Assembly (NCBI GenBank): GCA_035487155.1
Contig: DATHMK010000081.1
Span: 62,001-126,000, forward strand
From: DAIDKA01 sp035487155
GTDB lineage: Bacteria > Pseudomonadota > Gammaproteobacteria > Steroidobacterales > Steroidobacteraceae
Direction: 5' to 3'
DNA: 64,000 bases
Shown piece after piece: positions 9,431-18,355 of the stretch. The notes under the pieces were generated by a model that saw only the letters and a program-made list of their open reading frames with translations, did no database searches and was not told the DNA's origin. A program made the position numbers and the translations under genes. Position 1 is the first letter of the stretch. Each line of letters opens with the position of its first letter.

Positions 9431-10945
9431 ATGAACGCCGCCCTGGAAATCGCCCGCCAGCCCGATCCTTCAGCCACCGTCGCCCGATTCCTCAAGCGCC
9501 CGCCGCGGCTGCTGATCGGTGGAGAATGGGTCGAGTCGCGCTCCACGGCGACGATTCCGGTGCTTGACCCATCCACCGGGCGGCAGATCGCCGTGGTCGC
9601 CGATGCCAATGCGGCGGACGTGGACCGGGCCGTGGCCGCGGCGCGCGCCGCCTTCGAAAAGGGAGCCTGGCCGGAGATGCTGCCGGTGCAGCGCGAGGCG
9701 CTGATCTGGAAGCTGTCGGACCTGATCGAGAGGCACGCCGAGGAACTGGCGGAGCTGGAAAGTCTGGACAATGGCAAGACCAAGTTCATCGCCAGCGTGG
9801 TGGATATTCCGAACACCCGCGATTACTTCCGCTACATGGCCGGCTGGGCCACCAAGCTTGAAGGGGCGACCTTCAACACGTCGATATTTGCCGGACCCGG
9901 TTCCAAGTTCCACACCTACTCGCTGCGTGAACCCATCGGCGTCGTGGCGCAGATCATTCCCTGGAACTTCCCCCTGGCCATGGCCGCCTGGAAACTCGGC
10001 CCGGCGCTGGCCTGCGGCTGTACCTGTGTCCTCAAACCGGCCGAGCAGACGCCGCTGTCCGCGCTGCGGTTGGGCGAGCTCATCACCGAGGCCGGCTTCC
10101 CACCCGGTGTGGTCAACATCCTGACCGGCAACGGGGAGACCACCGGGGCGGCGCTGGTGGCGCACCCGGGGGTGGACAAGGTCGCCTTCACCGGCTCAAC
10201 CCCGGTGGGCAAGAGCATCAACAAGTCGGCCACCGACACCCTCAAGCGCGTGTCGCTGGAGCTGGGTGGCAAATCCCCGGTGATAGTCCTGCCCGATGCC
10301 AATCTGGAGGCCGTGGTCGGCGGTGCGGCGAATGCCATTTTCTTCAATGCCGGACAGGTGTGCGCGGCCGGTTCGCGGCTGTACGCGCACAGCAAGGTGT
10401 TCGATCAGGTTGTCGAGGGCGTGAGTCAGGCCGCGGCGCGCATCCGCCTGGGGCCCGGATTGGACCCGAACACTGAAATGGGACCGCTGGTCTCCAAGGA
10501 GCAGCAGGAGCGGGTACTGGGCTACATCGACTCCGGGCGCCAGGGCGGCGCCAAGATCATGACCGGGGGCGAGGCCCCGCAGGGCCAGGGCTACTACGTC
10601 AAGCCCACCGTGATGGCCAACGTCCGCCAGGACATGGCGGTGGTGCGCGAGGAGATCTTCGGGCCCGTACTGGTCGCGCAGCGCTTCGATGACCTGGATG
10701 AGATCGCGGCGCTGGCCAACGATTCCCCCTATGGACTGGGGGCCAGCATCTGGGGACGCGACATCGCCGCCATCCATCGCCTGGTGCCCAAGATCCGCGC
10801 CGGCACGGTTTGGGTGAACTGCCACAATTTCGTGGATCCGGCCATGCCCTTCGGTGGCTACAAGCAGTCCGGATTCGGGCGCGAGCATGGTCATGTCGTG
10901 TTCGAGCACTACACGGAAATAAAATCCGTGTGCATCGCGTTGTAA
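9431..10945 (+). CDS. Aldehyde dehydrogenase (phenylacetaldehyde dehydrogenase-like)
   Basis: 504-residue ALDH. The ATG at 9431 is taken because GCAGGAG lies nine bases upstream; the frame is open further back but without family similarity. Motifs are IIPWNFPLAMAAWK for cofactor binding, LELGGKSP with the catalytic Glu near residue 276, NAGQVCAAGSR with the nucleophilic Cys near 311, and PFGGYKQSGFGREHG at the C-terminus. The sequence resembles the ALDH class used for phenylacetaldehyde and betaine/aryl aldehydes. It is followed 23 bases later by a quinohaemoprotein alcohol dehydrogenase, so the two could oxidise an alcohol to its acid in sequence: alcohol in the periplasm, aldehyde in the cytoplasm. 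Confidence 0.9.
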   Translation: MNAALEIARQPDPSATVARFLKRPPRLLIGGEWVESRSTATIPVLDPSTGRQIAVVADANAADVDRAVAAARAAFEKGAWPEMLPVQREALIWKLSDLIERHAEELAELESLDNGKTKFIASVVDIPNTRDYFRYMAGWATKLEGATFNTSIFAGPGSKFHTYSLREPIGVVAQIIPWNFPLAMAAWKLGPALACGCTCVLKPAEQTPLSALRLGELITEAGFPPGVVNILTGNGETTGAALVAHPGVDKVAFTGSTPVGKSINKSATDTLKRVSLELGGKSPVIVLPDANLEAVVGGAANAIFFNAGQVCAAGSRLYAHSKVFDQVVEGVSQAAARIRLGPGLDPNTEMGPLVSKEQQERVLGYIDSGRQGGAKIMTGGEAPQGQGYYVKPTVMANVRQDMAVVREEIFGPVLVAQRFDDLDEIAALANDSPYGLGASIWGRDIAAIHRLVPKIRAGTVWVNCHNFVDPAMPFGGYKQSGFGREHGHVVFEHYTEIKSVCIAL

Positions 10946-10968
10946 CCAGGAATCTGGAGGGGGGATTC

Positions 10969-13152
10969 ATGCGCCCAAGCGCCATTGCCTTGGCCTGTGT
11001 GATGCTGCTGGCCGGTTGCACGCAGCACGATTCCACCGGCACCGGGGCGGTGGCCTCGGCACCGGCCGCCGTGGCGGCGCCGCAGCCCATGCCGGTGGAT
11101 GCGGCGCGGCTGCTGGGGGCCGGAGGCGAAGGTGACAACTGGCTCACCTATGGACGCACCTACGACGAACACCGGTTCAGTCCCCTGCAGCAGATCAATG
11201 CGGCCAATGTGTCGGGCCTGAAGCCCGCCTGGCATTTTGTTCTGCCGGTGGATGCCCGCGCGCAGGAGTCAACGCCGTTGATCATCGACGGGGTGATGTA
11301 CGTGACGGCGGCCTGGAGCCATGTGTACGCGCTGGATGCCGCCACCGGCGCGCTGAAGTGGACCTACGACCCCAAGGTGCCGGGCCATACCGGTGTCGAC
11401 GCCTGCTGTGACGTGGTCAATCGTGGCCTGGCCGCCTGGCAGGGCCGGCTGTATCTGGGCACTCTGGATGGTCGGCTGGTGGCGCTGGATGCCGCCAGCG
11501 GCATGCCGGTGTGGGAGGTGCGCACCATTCCCGAAGGCTCGCGCGCCACCATCACCGGTGCGCCGCGCATCATCAAGGGCAAGGTCATCATCGGCAACGG
11601 CGGGGGCGAGGAGAGTGGCCGCGGCTTCGTGTCGGCCTACGATGCAGAGTCGGGCCGGCTGATCTGGCGCTTCTACACCGTACCGGGCAAGCCGGGCCTC
11701 AAGGATGGCGCCGCCTCGGATGCCATCCTCGAGAAAGTGGCGCGCAGGACCTGGCGCGGACAGTGGTGGCAGGGCGGCGGCGGCGGCACGGTGTGGGACG
11801 CCATGGCCTATGACCCGCAGCTGGACCTGCTGTATTTCGGTACCGACAATGGCGGTCCCTGGAACAAGAAGTTCCGCTCCCCGGGAACCAGCGATGATCT
11901 GTTCATCACCTCGATCATCGCGGTGCGCGCGGATAGCGGCGAATACGTCTGGCACTTCCAGAACACCCCGGGTGAGATGTGGGATTACAGCGCAACGCAA
12001 TCACTGGTGCTGGCGGACCTGACGATCGGCGGGCAGCTGCGCCACGTCATCATGCAGGCGCCGAAGAACGGCTACTTCTACGTGCTCGACCGACAAACGG
12101 GCAAGCCGATCAGTATTCATCAGTACGTTGATGCATTGAACTGGGCGCAAGGCGTGGATCCGCTGACGGGTCGGCCGAAGATCAATCCCGAAGCGCTGTA
12201 CGACCACACCGGCAAGCCGTGGGTGGGTGCGCCCGGCCCGGCGGGTGGGCACAACTGGATGCCCATGTCCTTCAGTCCTCAGACCGGTCTGGTGTACGTT
12301 CCGGTCATCGAGGTCTCCTTCCCCTACATCGGCCAGCAGACCTACCACCCGACCACCCTGACTTTCAATGTCGGTATCGATCAGAACGCCGGCAGCCTGC
12401 CCCAGGATCCGGTGATCAAGGCGGCCGCGCTCAAGGGGCTGAAGGGACATCTGTCGGCGTGGGATCCGGTGGCGCAGAAGGAAGTATGGCGCGTGGCGGT
12501 GCCGTATCCCTGGAACGGCGGCACGCTGGCGACGGCCGGTCACGTCGTCTACGAAGGCGATGCCATGGGCAAGTTCAATGCCTATGGTGATGCCGACGGC
12601 AAGCTGCTGTGGAGCGTGCAGACCGGCACCGGCATTCTGGCGCCGCCGGTCAGCTACGCGGTGAACGGCAAGCAGTACATCGCGGTGGAGGCGGGCTGGG
12701 GCGGCGCCTTCGCCCTCTCCGCGGGCGAGCTGGCGCTGCGCACCCAGATTAATCGCGGCAACGTTCCGCGCATCCTGGTTTTCAGCCTGGACGGCATGGA
12801 CACGCTCGCGCCCGTGCCGGCAGCCTCGACCGAGGTGCTGGCGAAGCTGCCGGAGCTGGGCAATGCCGCGCAGGTGGCGCAGGGCAAATTGCTGTACCAC
12901 ACCTTCTGCGGCAACTGCCACGGGGATACCGCCGTCAGCGGCGGCACCATGCCTGACCTGCGTTATTCGGCCGCGCTGCGCGATGACGAGGGGTTCCAGA
13001 AGATCGTGCATGACGGCGTGCTGGAGGCCAAGGGCATGGTCGCCTTCGGCAGCCTGCTGACGCCTGCGAAGATCGAACTGATCCGGGCCTATGTGACCCA
13101 TCGGGTCAATGAAAGCATGGCCGAGCAACCGGTTGCCAAAGCGGTGCAGTGA
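10969..13152 (+). CDS. PQQ-dependent quinohaemoprotein alcohol dehydrogenase, lipoprotein
   Basis: 727-residue periplasmic dehydrogenase. It begins with a lipoprotein signal (lipobox LLAGC, Cys near residue 19), so it is probably anchored to a membrane. The beta-propeller shows repeated AXDAXTG blades, the vicinal Cys pair DACCDV near residue 145 typical of PQQ alcohol dehydrogenases, and WDYSATQ and GHNWMPMSF blocks. A C-terminal cytochrome c domain carries CGNCH near residue 647. This is the type II layout, passing electrons from alcohol through PQQ to haem c. The ATG follows GGAGGGGGG. No pqq biosynthesis gene is in the window. Pairing with the ALDH upstream and the esterase downstream suggests an aryl or side-chain alcohol substrate. 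Confidence 0.9.
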   Translation: MRPSAIALACVMLLAGCTQHDSTGTGAVASAPAAVAAPQPMPVDAARLLGAGGEGDNWLTYGRTYDEHRFSPLQQINAANVSGLKPAWHFVLPVDARAQESTPLIIDGVMYVTAAWSHVYALDAATGALKWTYDPKVPGHTGVDACCDVVNRGLAAWQGRLYLGTLDGRLVALDAASGMPVWEVRTIPEGSRATITGAPRIIKGKVIIGNGGGEESGRGFVSAYDAESGRLIWRFYTVPGKPGLKDGAASDAILEKVARRTWRGQWWQGGGGGTVWDAMAYDPQLDLLYFGTDNGGPWNKKFRSPGTSDDLFITSIIAVRADSGEYVWHFQNTPGEMWDYSATQSLVLADLTIGGQLRHVIMQAPKNGYFYVLDRQTGKPISIHQYVDALNWAQGVDPLTGRPKINPEALYDHTGKPWVGAPGPAGGHNWMPMSFSPQTGLVYVPVIEVSFPYIGQQTYHPTTLTFNVGIDQNAGSLPQDPVIKAAALKGLKGHLSAWDPVAQKEVWRVAVPYPWNGGTLATAGHVVYEGDAMGKFNAYGDADGKLLWSVQTGTGILAPPVSYAVNGKQYIAVEAGWGGAFALSAGELALRTQINRGNVPRILVFSLDGMDTLAPVPAASTEVLAKLPELGNAAQVAQGKLLYHTFCGNCHGDTAVSGGTMPDLRYSAALRDDEGFQKIVHDGVLEAKGMVAFGSLLTPAKIELIRAYVTHRVNESMAEQPVAKAVQ

Positions 13153-14675
13153 TGCATCCGGGGCTCAAATGGCTGCTGGCATCCTTGCTGGTTGCGCCCG
13201 CATTCGCCCTGGCGCAAGCCGCGCCCGCGGCCGCTGGCGTCACCGTCAAGACGCCGGCGGGTTTCCTGCGCGGCGCCGAGCAGGATGGCATGCGCCGTTT
13301 TCTGGGTGTGCCGTACGCGCAGGCGCCGCTTGGCGAGCTGCGCTGGCGCGCGCCGCAGCCGCTGCCGGCCGGCAGCGGGACCCGCGATGCACTGCAATTC
13401 GGCCCTGAGTGCATGCAGGGTCAGCGCGCCCAGGCCCCGGTGGCGATGAGCGAGGACTGTCTTTACTTGAATCTCTGGGTCGCCTCCAAGCGCGCCTCAC
13501 GGCACTTGCCGGTGCTGGTGTGGGTCCATGGTGGCGCGTTCAAGGTCGGCTCGGCCGGCCAGCCGGTATACGACGGTGCCAGCCTGGCGCGGCGCGGCTT
13601 GGTCGTCGTCACCTTGAACTACCGGCTCGGCAAATTCGGGTTCCTGGCGCATCCGGCGCTGACCCGGGAAAATCCCGACGGCCCGCTGGGCAACTACGGC
13701 CTGATGGATGTCATCGCCGCGCTCAAATGGGTGCAGGCCAACATCAAGTCCTTCGGCGGGGATCCGCGCAAGGTGACGCTGGCGGGTCAATCCGCCGGGG
13801 GCGCCGCCGTCTATGAGCTGATGACCTCGCCGCTGGCCGCGCACCTATACTCCCGGGCCATCATCGAATCCGGTGTCTTCAGCACCCCCCTGACGCCGTT
13901 CGCGAGCGCCGAACAGGCCGGCGCGGCGGCGGCCAGGACCTGGGATGCGAACGCCACCGATGCGGCGGCGCTGCGCAAATTGTCGGCCGCGCAGATCCAG
14001 GGCGAGGGTGCGCCGCTTGCGGGAGATTTCGGTCCGATGATCGACGGCAAGCTGCTGCCCCAGGACATCGCTGCGGCCTTTGATCAGGGTCAGATTGCCC
14101 CGGTGCCGCTGCTGATCGGTTCAAACAGCTACGAGGCGGGCTTCTTTGGCGATGTCGGCAAGGGTCTCGCGCAGCGCCTGGGGACCGAGTGGCGACGCGT
14201 GACCGCCGTATACGATGGCTACGGCAGCAACAAAACCGAACTCATCGAGAAGGAACTGATCACCGACACGATGATCACGGCGCCGACGCGTACCGCAGCG
14301 CGGGCCGCCGCGGCGCATGGCTCACCGACCTTTCTGTATTACTACTCGTATGTGCGGCCGGCGCAGCGTGACCAGGTGCCCGGCGCCTCGCACATGGACG
14401 AAGTCTATGCGCTGTTCGGGCATATGAACCTGATGCCCGGTGGCGCCGCGGAGTCGCCCGACGCACTGCCGGTGGTGGGCGCGATGCAGGAGCGCTGGGC
14501 GCGCTTCGTCACCAGCGGCAATCCGGCCAGCAAGAGCGAACCGTGGCCGGCACTGGATCTGGAATACCAGCAGCTGCTCGAGTTCAGCGACACGGGCGAG
14601 TTCGTGCGTACCGACTTCGCCAGCCAAAGGCTGGATCTTGCGGCGGCCATGCCGCGCCTCACACCGGCGCGTTAA
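13152..14675 (+). CDS. Type B carboxylesterase, exported
   Basis: 507-residue alpha/beta-hydrolase of the carboxylesterase/lipase type B family. A signal peptide (about residues 1-20, ending AFALA) is followed by the family block SEDCLYLNLW. The nucleophile elbow GQSAGG has Ser at residue 214, the acid is in SNSYEAGFF, and the His is in GASHMDEVYALFGH. Its ATG shares one base with the stop of the PQQ dehydrogenase (TGATG), so the two are translationally coupled. The pair may release and oxidise an alcohol from an ester outside the cytoplasm. The 3' end overlaps the convergent aldo/keto reductase by four bases. Confidence 0.9.
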   Translation: MHPGLKWLLASLLVAPAFALAQAAPAAAGVTVKTPAGFLRGAEQDGMRRFLGVPYAQAPLGELRWRAPQPLPAGSGTRDALQFGPECMQGQRAQAPVAMSEDCLYLNLWVASKRASRHLPVLVWVHGGAFKVGSAGQPVYDGASLARRGLVVVTLNYRLGKFGFLAHPALTRENPDGPLGNYGLMDVIAALKWVQANIKSFGGDPRKVTLAGQSAGGAAVYELMTSPLAAHLYSRAIIESGVFSTPLTPFASAEQAGAAAARTWDANATDAAALRKLSAAQIQGEGAPLAGDFGPMIDGKLLPQDIAAAFDQGQIAPVPLLIGSNSYEAGFFGDVGKGLAQRLGTEWRRVTAVYDGYGSNKTELIEKELITDTMITAPTRTAARAAAAHGSPTFLYYYSYVRPAQRDQVPGASHMDEVYALFGHMNLMPGGAAESPDALPVVGAMQERWARFVTSGNPASKSEPWPALDLEYQQLLEFSDTGEFVRTDFASQRLDLAAAMPRLTPAR

Positions 14676-15703
14676 CGCAGGGTATTGAGTCGATCGCTGC
14701 CCATGCGCTCGACCATCCAGCCCGGATATTCAGGGGTCAGCGCCGATACCTGATTCAAGGCGCCAAGATCCTCGGCGTTGAGCTTCACGGCGCTGGCCGC
14801 CATATTGTCCTGCAGTTGTTCGCGGCTCTTGGCGCCGATGATCACCGAGGTCACCGCGCTTTGATGCAGCAGCCAGGCCAGGGCCACGCGCGCCACCGAG
14901 ACGCCCAGTCGGGCGGCGATCGGCTGCATGACATCGATGATGCGGAAGGCCTTGTCGCGATCCACCGGTGGAAAATCAAAGGTCGAGCGCCGCGCCCCTT
15001 CGGGGCCCTGCGCATCGCGCTTGAACTTGCCTGACAGGAAGCCGCCGGCAAGCGGACTCCAGGGCAGGATCGCCAGTCGCTGATCATTGGCCAGCGGCAC
15101 GATCTCGCGCTCCAGGTCGCGACCGGCAATGGAGTAATAGGCCTGAACGCTCTCGAAACGCGCCAGTGCCTTGCGTTCGCAAATGCCCAGCGCCTTGGCG
15201 ATATGCCAGGCGGCGTGATTGCTCACGCCAAGATAGCGAACCTTGCCGGCCCGTACGCAATCATCCAGCGCATCCAGGGTCTCCTCGATGGGCGTCAGCG
15301 GATCGGTGCCGTGAATCTGGTACAGGTCCACGTGCTCCAGCTGCAGGCGCTTCAGGCTCGCATCCAGCGCCGCCATGATGTGATAGCGCGACAGACCCAG
15401 CTGGTTGGCTCCCGGGCCGGCACGGCCCAGCACCTTGGTAGCCATCACGAACTGATCGCGGGGAATGCCCAGGTTGCGCAGCGACTGGCCCAGAATCTCC
15501 TCCGAGCGCCCGCCCGAGTACACATTGGCGGTGTCGAAGAAATTCACGCCGCCGTCGATGGCGGCTTTCACCAGATCATCGGCCGCGGCCTGCCCGACGC
15601 TGGCGATCTGCGCCCAGATGCCATCGCCGCTGCCGAAGGTCATGGCCCCCAGGCAGATCTCCGAGACCACCAGGCCGGTATTGCCAAACTTCTTCATGCG
15701 CAT
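14672..15703 (-). CDS. Aldo/keto reductase
   Basis: 343-residue NADPH-dependent oxidoreductase of the AKR superfamily (YajO/Tas-like). Motifs are FFDTANVYSGGRSEE with catalytic Asp and Tyr, VMATKVLG with the Lys, YQIHGTDP with the His, and the C-terminal GAKSREQLQDN cofactor segment. AGGA six bases before the ATG at 15703 supports the longer start. It lies 17 bases downstream of an SDR on the same strand, likely co-transcribed. Its TAA stop overlaps that of the esterase within a GTTAAC palindrome. Substrate is unknown; aryl aldehydes or ketones are plausible in context. Confidence 0.9.
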   Translation of the reverse strand: MRMKKFGNTGLVVSEICLGAMTFGSGDGIWAQIASVGQAAADDLVKAAIDGGVNFFDTANVYSGGRSEEILGQSLRNLGIPRDQFVMATKVLGRAGPGANQLGLSRYHIMAALDASLKRLQLEHVDLYQIHGTDPLTPIEETLDALDDCVRAGKVRYLGVSNHAAWHIAKALGICERKALARFESVQAYYSIAGRDLEREIVPLANDQRLAILPWSPLAGGFLSGKFKRDAQGPEGARRSTFDFPPVDRDKAFRIIDVMQPIAARLGVSVARVALAWLLHQSAVTSVIIGAKSREQLQDNMAASAVKLNAEDLGALNQVSALTPEYPGWMVERMGSDRLNTLR

Positions 15704-15720
15704 GGGAATTCCTCGTTCGC

Positions 15721-16548
15721 TCAGTGGGCCGCGGCCTTGCCGGCGCTGGCCGCGGCGGCATCGCGCAGCGCGGCATCCAGATCATCACCCAGTTCAAGAT
15801 AACGACCCGACAGTGCGCCGTAGCGGCCGCTGGCCAGGTCCAGGCAACGCTGGGCACAACGCACCAGGTCGGCGTTGCGATGCGGGGACTCGCGCACCGA
15901 ACGCAGTCGATCCACCATGCCGGGCAGCCAACGCTGCGCATCCGGATGATTGGCGGTGTCCTCGGCCATGCCGGTGTACACAAAGCCCGGGTCGATGGAA
16001 TACACGTTCACGCCGAACTCGCGCGCCTCCGCGGCGGCGACCGCGGCCAGGCGCGTCTGCGCGATCTTACCCAGGCAGTAGGCGCTCAGGTACGGCGCCA
16101 CGATGCGGCTGGCGATGGCCGACACCAGGATCACGGTGCCCGCCCGCCGCTGCGTCATGCCGGGCATGACCCGCTGCATGTAATAGAAGGGCGCGCGGAT
16201 ATGCACGTACTGGGCGGCCACCCACTGTTCGGGGTTCACGGACCAGACCGGCCCGAACGGGCCCGGAACGCCGGCATTGCTCACCAGGATGCTCACCGGT
16301 CCGAGTTGCTGCTCGGTGGTGGCGACCACCCGATCCACATCCTCGGGATTGGTGACATCGCCCTGGACCGCGATGGCCCGACCGCCGATGCGGCCGATGT
16401 CCTCGATCGCGGACTCCAGTTCCGCCGCGGAACGCGAGGTGACGGTGACTGCCGCGCCTTCGCCGGCGTAGCGCATGGCGATCGCTCGGCCAAAGCCACG
16501 TCCCGCGCCGGTGACGATGGCAACCTGACCCTTCAGCATATCTCCCAT
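15721..16548 (-). CDS. Short-chain dehydrogenase/reductase
   Basis: 275-residue SDR with VTGAGRGFG near residues 13-21, SNAG near 92, and the catalytic Tyr and Lys in SAYCLGK. The C-terminal third is longer and less conserved than in FabG-type members, which may indicate a distinct substrate pocket. A GAGG ribosome binding sequence precedes the ATG at 16548. It is first of a two-gene minus-strand unit with the aldo/keto reductase and is divergent from the ThDP enzyme, with 88 bases between starts that must hold both promoters. Confidence 0.87.
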   Translation of the reverse strand: MGDMLKGQVAIVTGAGRGFGRAIAMRYAGEGAAVTVTSRSAAELESAIEDIGRIGGRAIAVQGDVTNPEDVDRVVATTEQQLGPVSILVSNAGVPGPFGPVWSVNPEQWVAAQYVHIRAPFYYMQRVMPGMTQRRAGTVILVSAIASRIVAPYLSAYCLGKIAQTRLAAVAAAEAREFGVNVYSIDPGFVYTGMAEDTANHPDAQRWLPGMVDRLRSVRESPHRNADLVRCAQRCLDLASGRYGALSGRYLELGDDLDAALRDAAAASAGKAAAH

Positions 16549-16636
16549 GGCTGCACCTCAAGTTCGTTGGCGGAAGTCTAAGGCACCGGCCCGGCGTCGT
16601 GTGAATGGATGCGCTCTTATCCGTTAATATGGCGTC

Positions 16637-18355
16637 ATGTACACCACCAGCTCAGCCATGTTGTCGGCCCTGCGCGAAGCGGGCGTACAGTATCTGTTCG
16701 TGAATCTGGGCAGCGATCACAGCGCCTTCATGGAGGCCTATGCCAGCGCCCGGGCGTCGCAGCAGGAGGGGGAGTTTCCCTATCCGCAAGTCATCACCTG
16801 CCCGAACGAGATGGTGGCCCTGAGCGCCGCGCACGGTCATGCGGCGGTCAGCGGACAGGCCCAGGCGGTGCTGGTGCATGTGGAGTGCGGCACCCAGGCG
16901 CTGGCCGGGGCCGTCCACAATGCCGCCAAGGGCCGCGTGCCGGTGCTGATCATGGCGGGCATGTCCCCCGCCACGCAGGAGGGCGAGGCCCGGGGCAGCC
17001 GCAATGAGTTCATTCATTGGATCCAGGACGTCTTCGACCAGCGCGGCCTGGTGCGCGGCTACATGCGCTACGACAACGAAATCCGGGTGGGAGCCAATGC
17101 GCCGCAGATCGTGCACCGCGCCCTGCAGTTCGCCAGCAGCGATCCCAAAGGTCCGGTCTACCTGGTGGCGGCGCGCGAGATCCTGGAGCAGGAGGTCACC
17201 CCGCACCGCGAGGACGTGCGTCTGTGGCCGCGCCTGGGCGCAGGCGCCCTGGCACCGGAGGACGCCCTGGAAGTGGCTCGGACCCTGGTGGCAGCGCAAC
17301 GGCCGCTGCTGGTCACGACCTACGTGGGGCGCGTGCCCACCGCCGTCCCCGAGCTGACCCGGCTGTGTCGTCGCCTCGGGATGGGCGTGCTGGAATCGGT
17401 GCCCTCCACCGTCAATTTCCCCACCGATGATCCGCTGCATCAGGGTTGCCAGTGGAATGAGAAGCGCCAGAACCCCGCGCTCGCGGAAGCCGACACCATC
17501 CTGGTGCTGGACAGTGATGTGCCGTGGATACCCTTGATCAACCGGCCCGCAGCGGGTGCGCGGATCCTGCATATCGACGTGGATCCCCTGAAGCAGCAGA
17601 TGCCCTTGTGGTACGTGCGTGCCGCGCGCGCCTGGCGGGCGGATGCGGCCACGGCGCTGCGCCAGATCAATGCCGCCCTGGATACGCTGCAGATCGATGC
17701 GGCCGCGGTGCGCGAGCGTGCCGCGCATCTCGCCCGACGGCATGCCGCCGTGCGTGCCGAACTGAAGAAACTGGAGCAACCCGGGGCGGTGCTCACCGCC
17801 GAATACGTGACGGCGCAGGTGCGCGAGGCCATCGGCGAGGACGCGCTGGTGCTGAGCGAGGCGGTGACCAATTTTCACGTGGTGACCAATCATTCCGGAC
17901 GCACCAAGCCCGGCACCTATTTCGTGAGCGGTGGCGGTTCGCTGGGCTGGAACGGCGGCGCGGCAATCGGCGCGAAGCTGGCCCGACCGGATGCGCTGGT
18001 GTGTGCCTTCACCGGTGACGGCACCTACATGTTCTCCATACCCTCCTCGGTGCACTGGATTGCGCGCCGCTACGGCACGCCCTTCCTGCAGATCGTGTTC
18101 AACAACCAGGGCTGGCGCGCGCCCAAGTTCTCGATGCTGGGCGTGCATCCGGAGGGCTTTGGCAGTCGCGCCCAGGAGCTGGACATCCGCTTCGAACCCC
18201 CGCCGGATTACTCCGGGATCGCCGCGGCGGCCGGTGGCGCGCATGCCGAGATCGTGAAAACGCCCGAAGCGCTCGGCCCAGCCCTGCAGCGCTCCCTGCA
18301 GGCCTTGCGCGAGGGCCGCTGCGCGGTGATCGATGCCTGGTTAGCGCGTCTTTAG
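16637..18355 (+). CDS. Thiamine-diphosphate-dependent enzyme (acetolactate synthase/benzoylformate decarboxylase superfamily)
   Basis: 572-residue ThDP enzyme in the three-domain decarboxylase layout. The N-terminal Pyr domain has the catalytic Glu in CPNEMVALSAAHGHA near residue 58. The central domain carries PLLVTTYVGR. The C-terminal PP domain has GDGTYMFSIPSSVHW and ends its cofactor motif at NNQGW, giving the expected GDG to NN spacing. Relatives cleave or form C-C bonds beside a carbonyl, such as acetolactate synthase, benzoylformate decarboxylase and oxalyl-CoA decarboxylase. Position beside SDR/AKR genes and ligW points to an aryl-ketoacid or side-chain reaction, but the substrate is not predictable. 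The 3' end overlaps the convergent ligW-like gene by 15 bases. Confidence 0.85.
   Translation: MYTTSSAMLSALREAGVQYLFVNLGSDHSAFMEAYASARASQQEGEFPYPQVITCPNEMVALSAAHGHAAVSGQAQAVLVHVECGTQALAGAVHNAAKGRVPVLIMAGMSPATQEGEARGSRNEFIHWIQDVFDQRGLVRGYMRYDNEIRVGANAPQIVHRALQFASSDPKGPVYLVAAREILEQEVTPHREDVRLWPRLGAGALAPEDALEVARTLVAAQRPLLVTTYVGRVPTAVPELTRLCRRLGMGVLESVPSTVNFPTDDPLHQGCQWNEKRQNPALAEADTILVLDSDVPWIPLINRPAAGARILHIDVDPLKQQMPLWYVRAARAWRADAATALRQINAALDTLQIDAAAVRERAAHLARRHAAVRAELKKLEQPGAVLTAEYVTAQVREAIGEDALVLSEAVTNFHVVTNHSGRTKPGTYFVSGGGSLGWNGGAAIGAKLARPDALVCAFTGDGTYMFSIPSSVHWIARRYGTPFLQIVFNNQGWRAPKFSMLGVHPEGFGSRAQELDIRFEPPPDYSGIAAAAGGAHAEIVKTPEALGPALQRSLQALREGRCAVIDAWLARL

Noticed and set aside
16652..18244. 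530-codon minus-strand frame opposite the ThDP enzyme
   Set aside because: Antisense shadow of a gene with clear catalytic motifs. The translation is His/Arg/Gly-rich without domain features.
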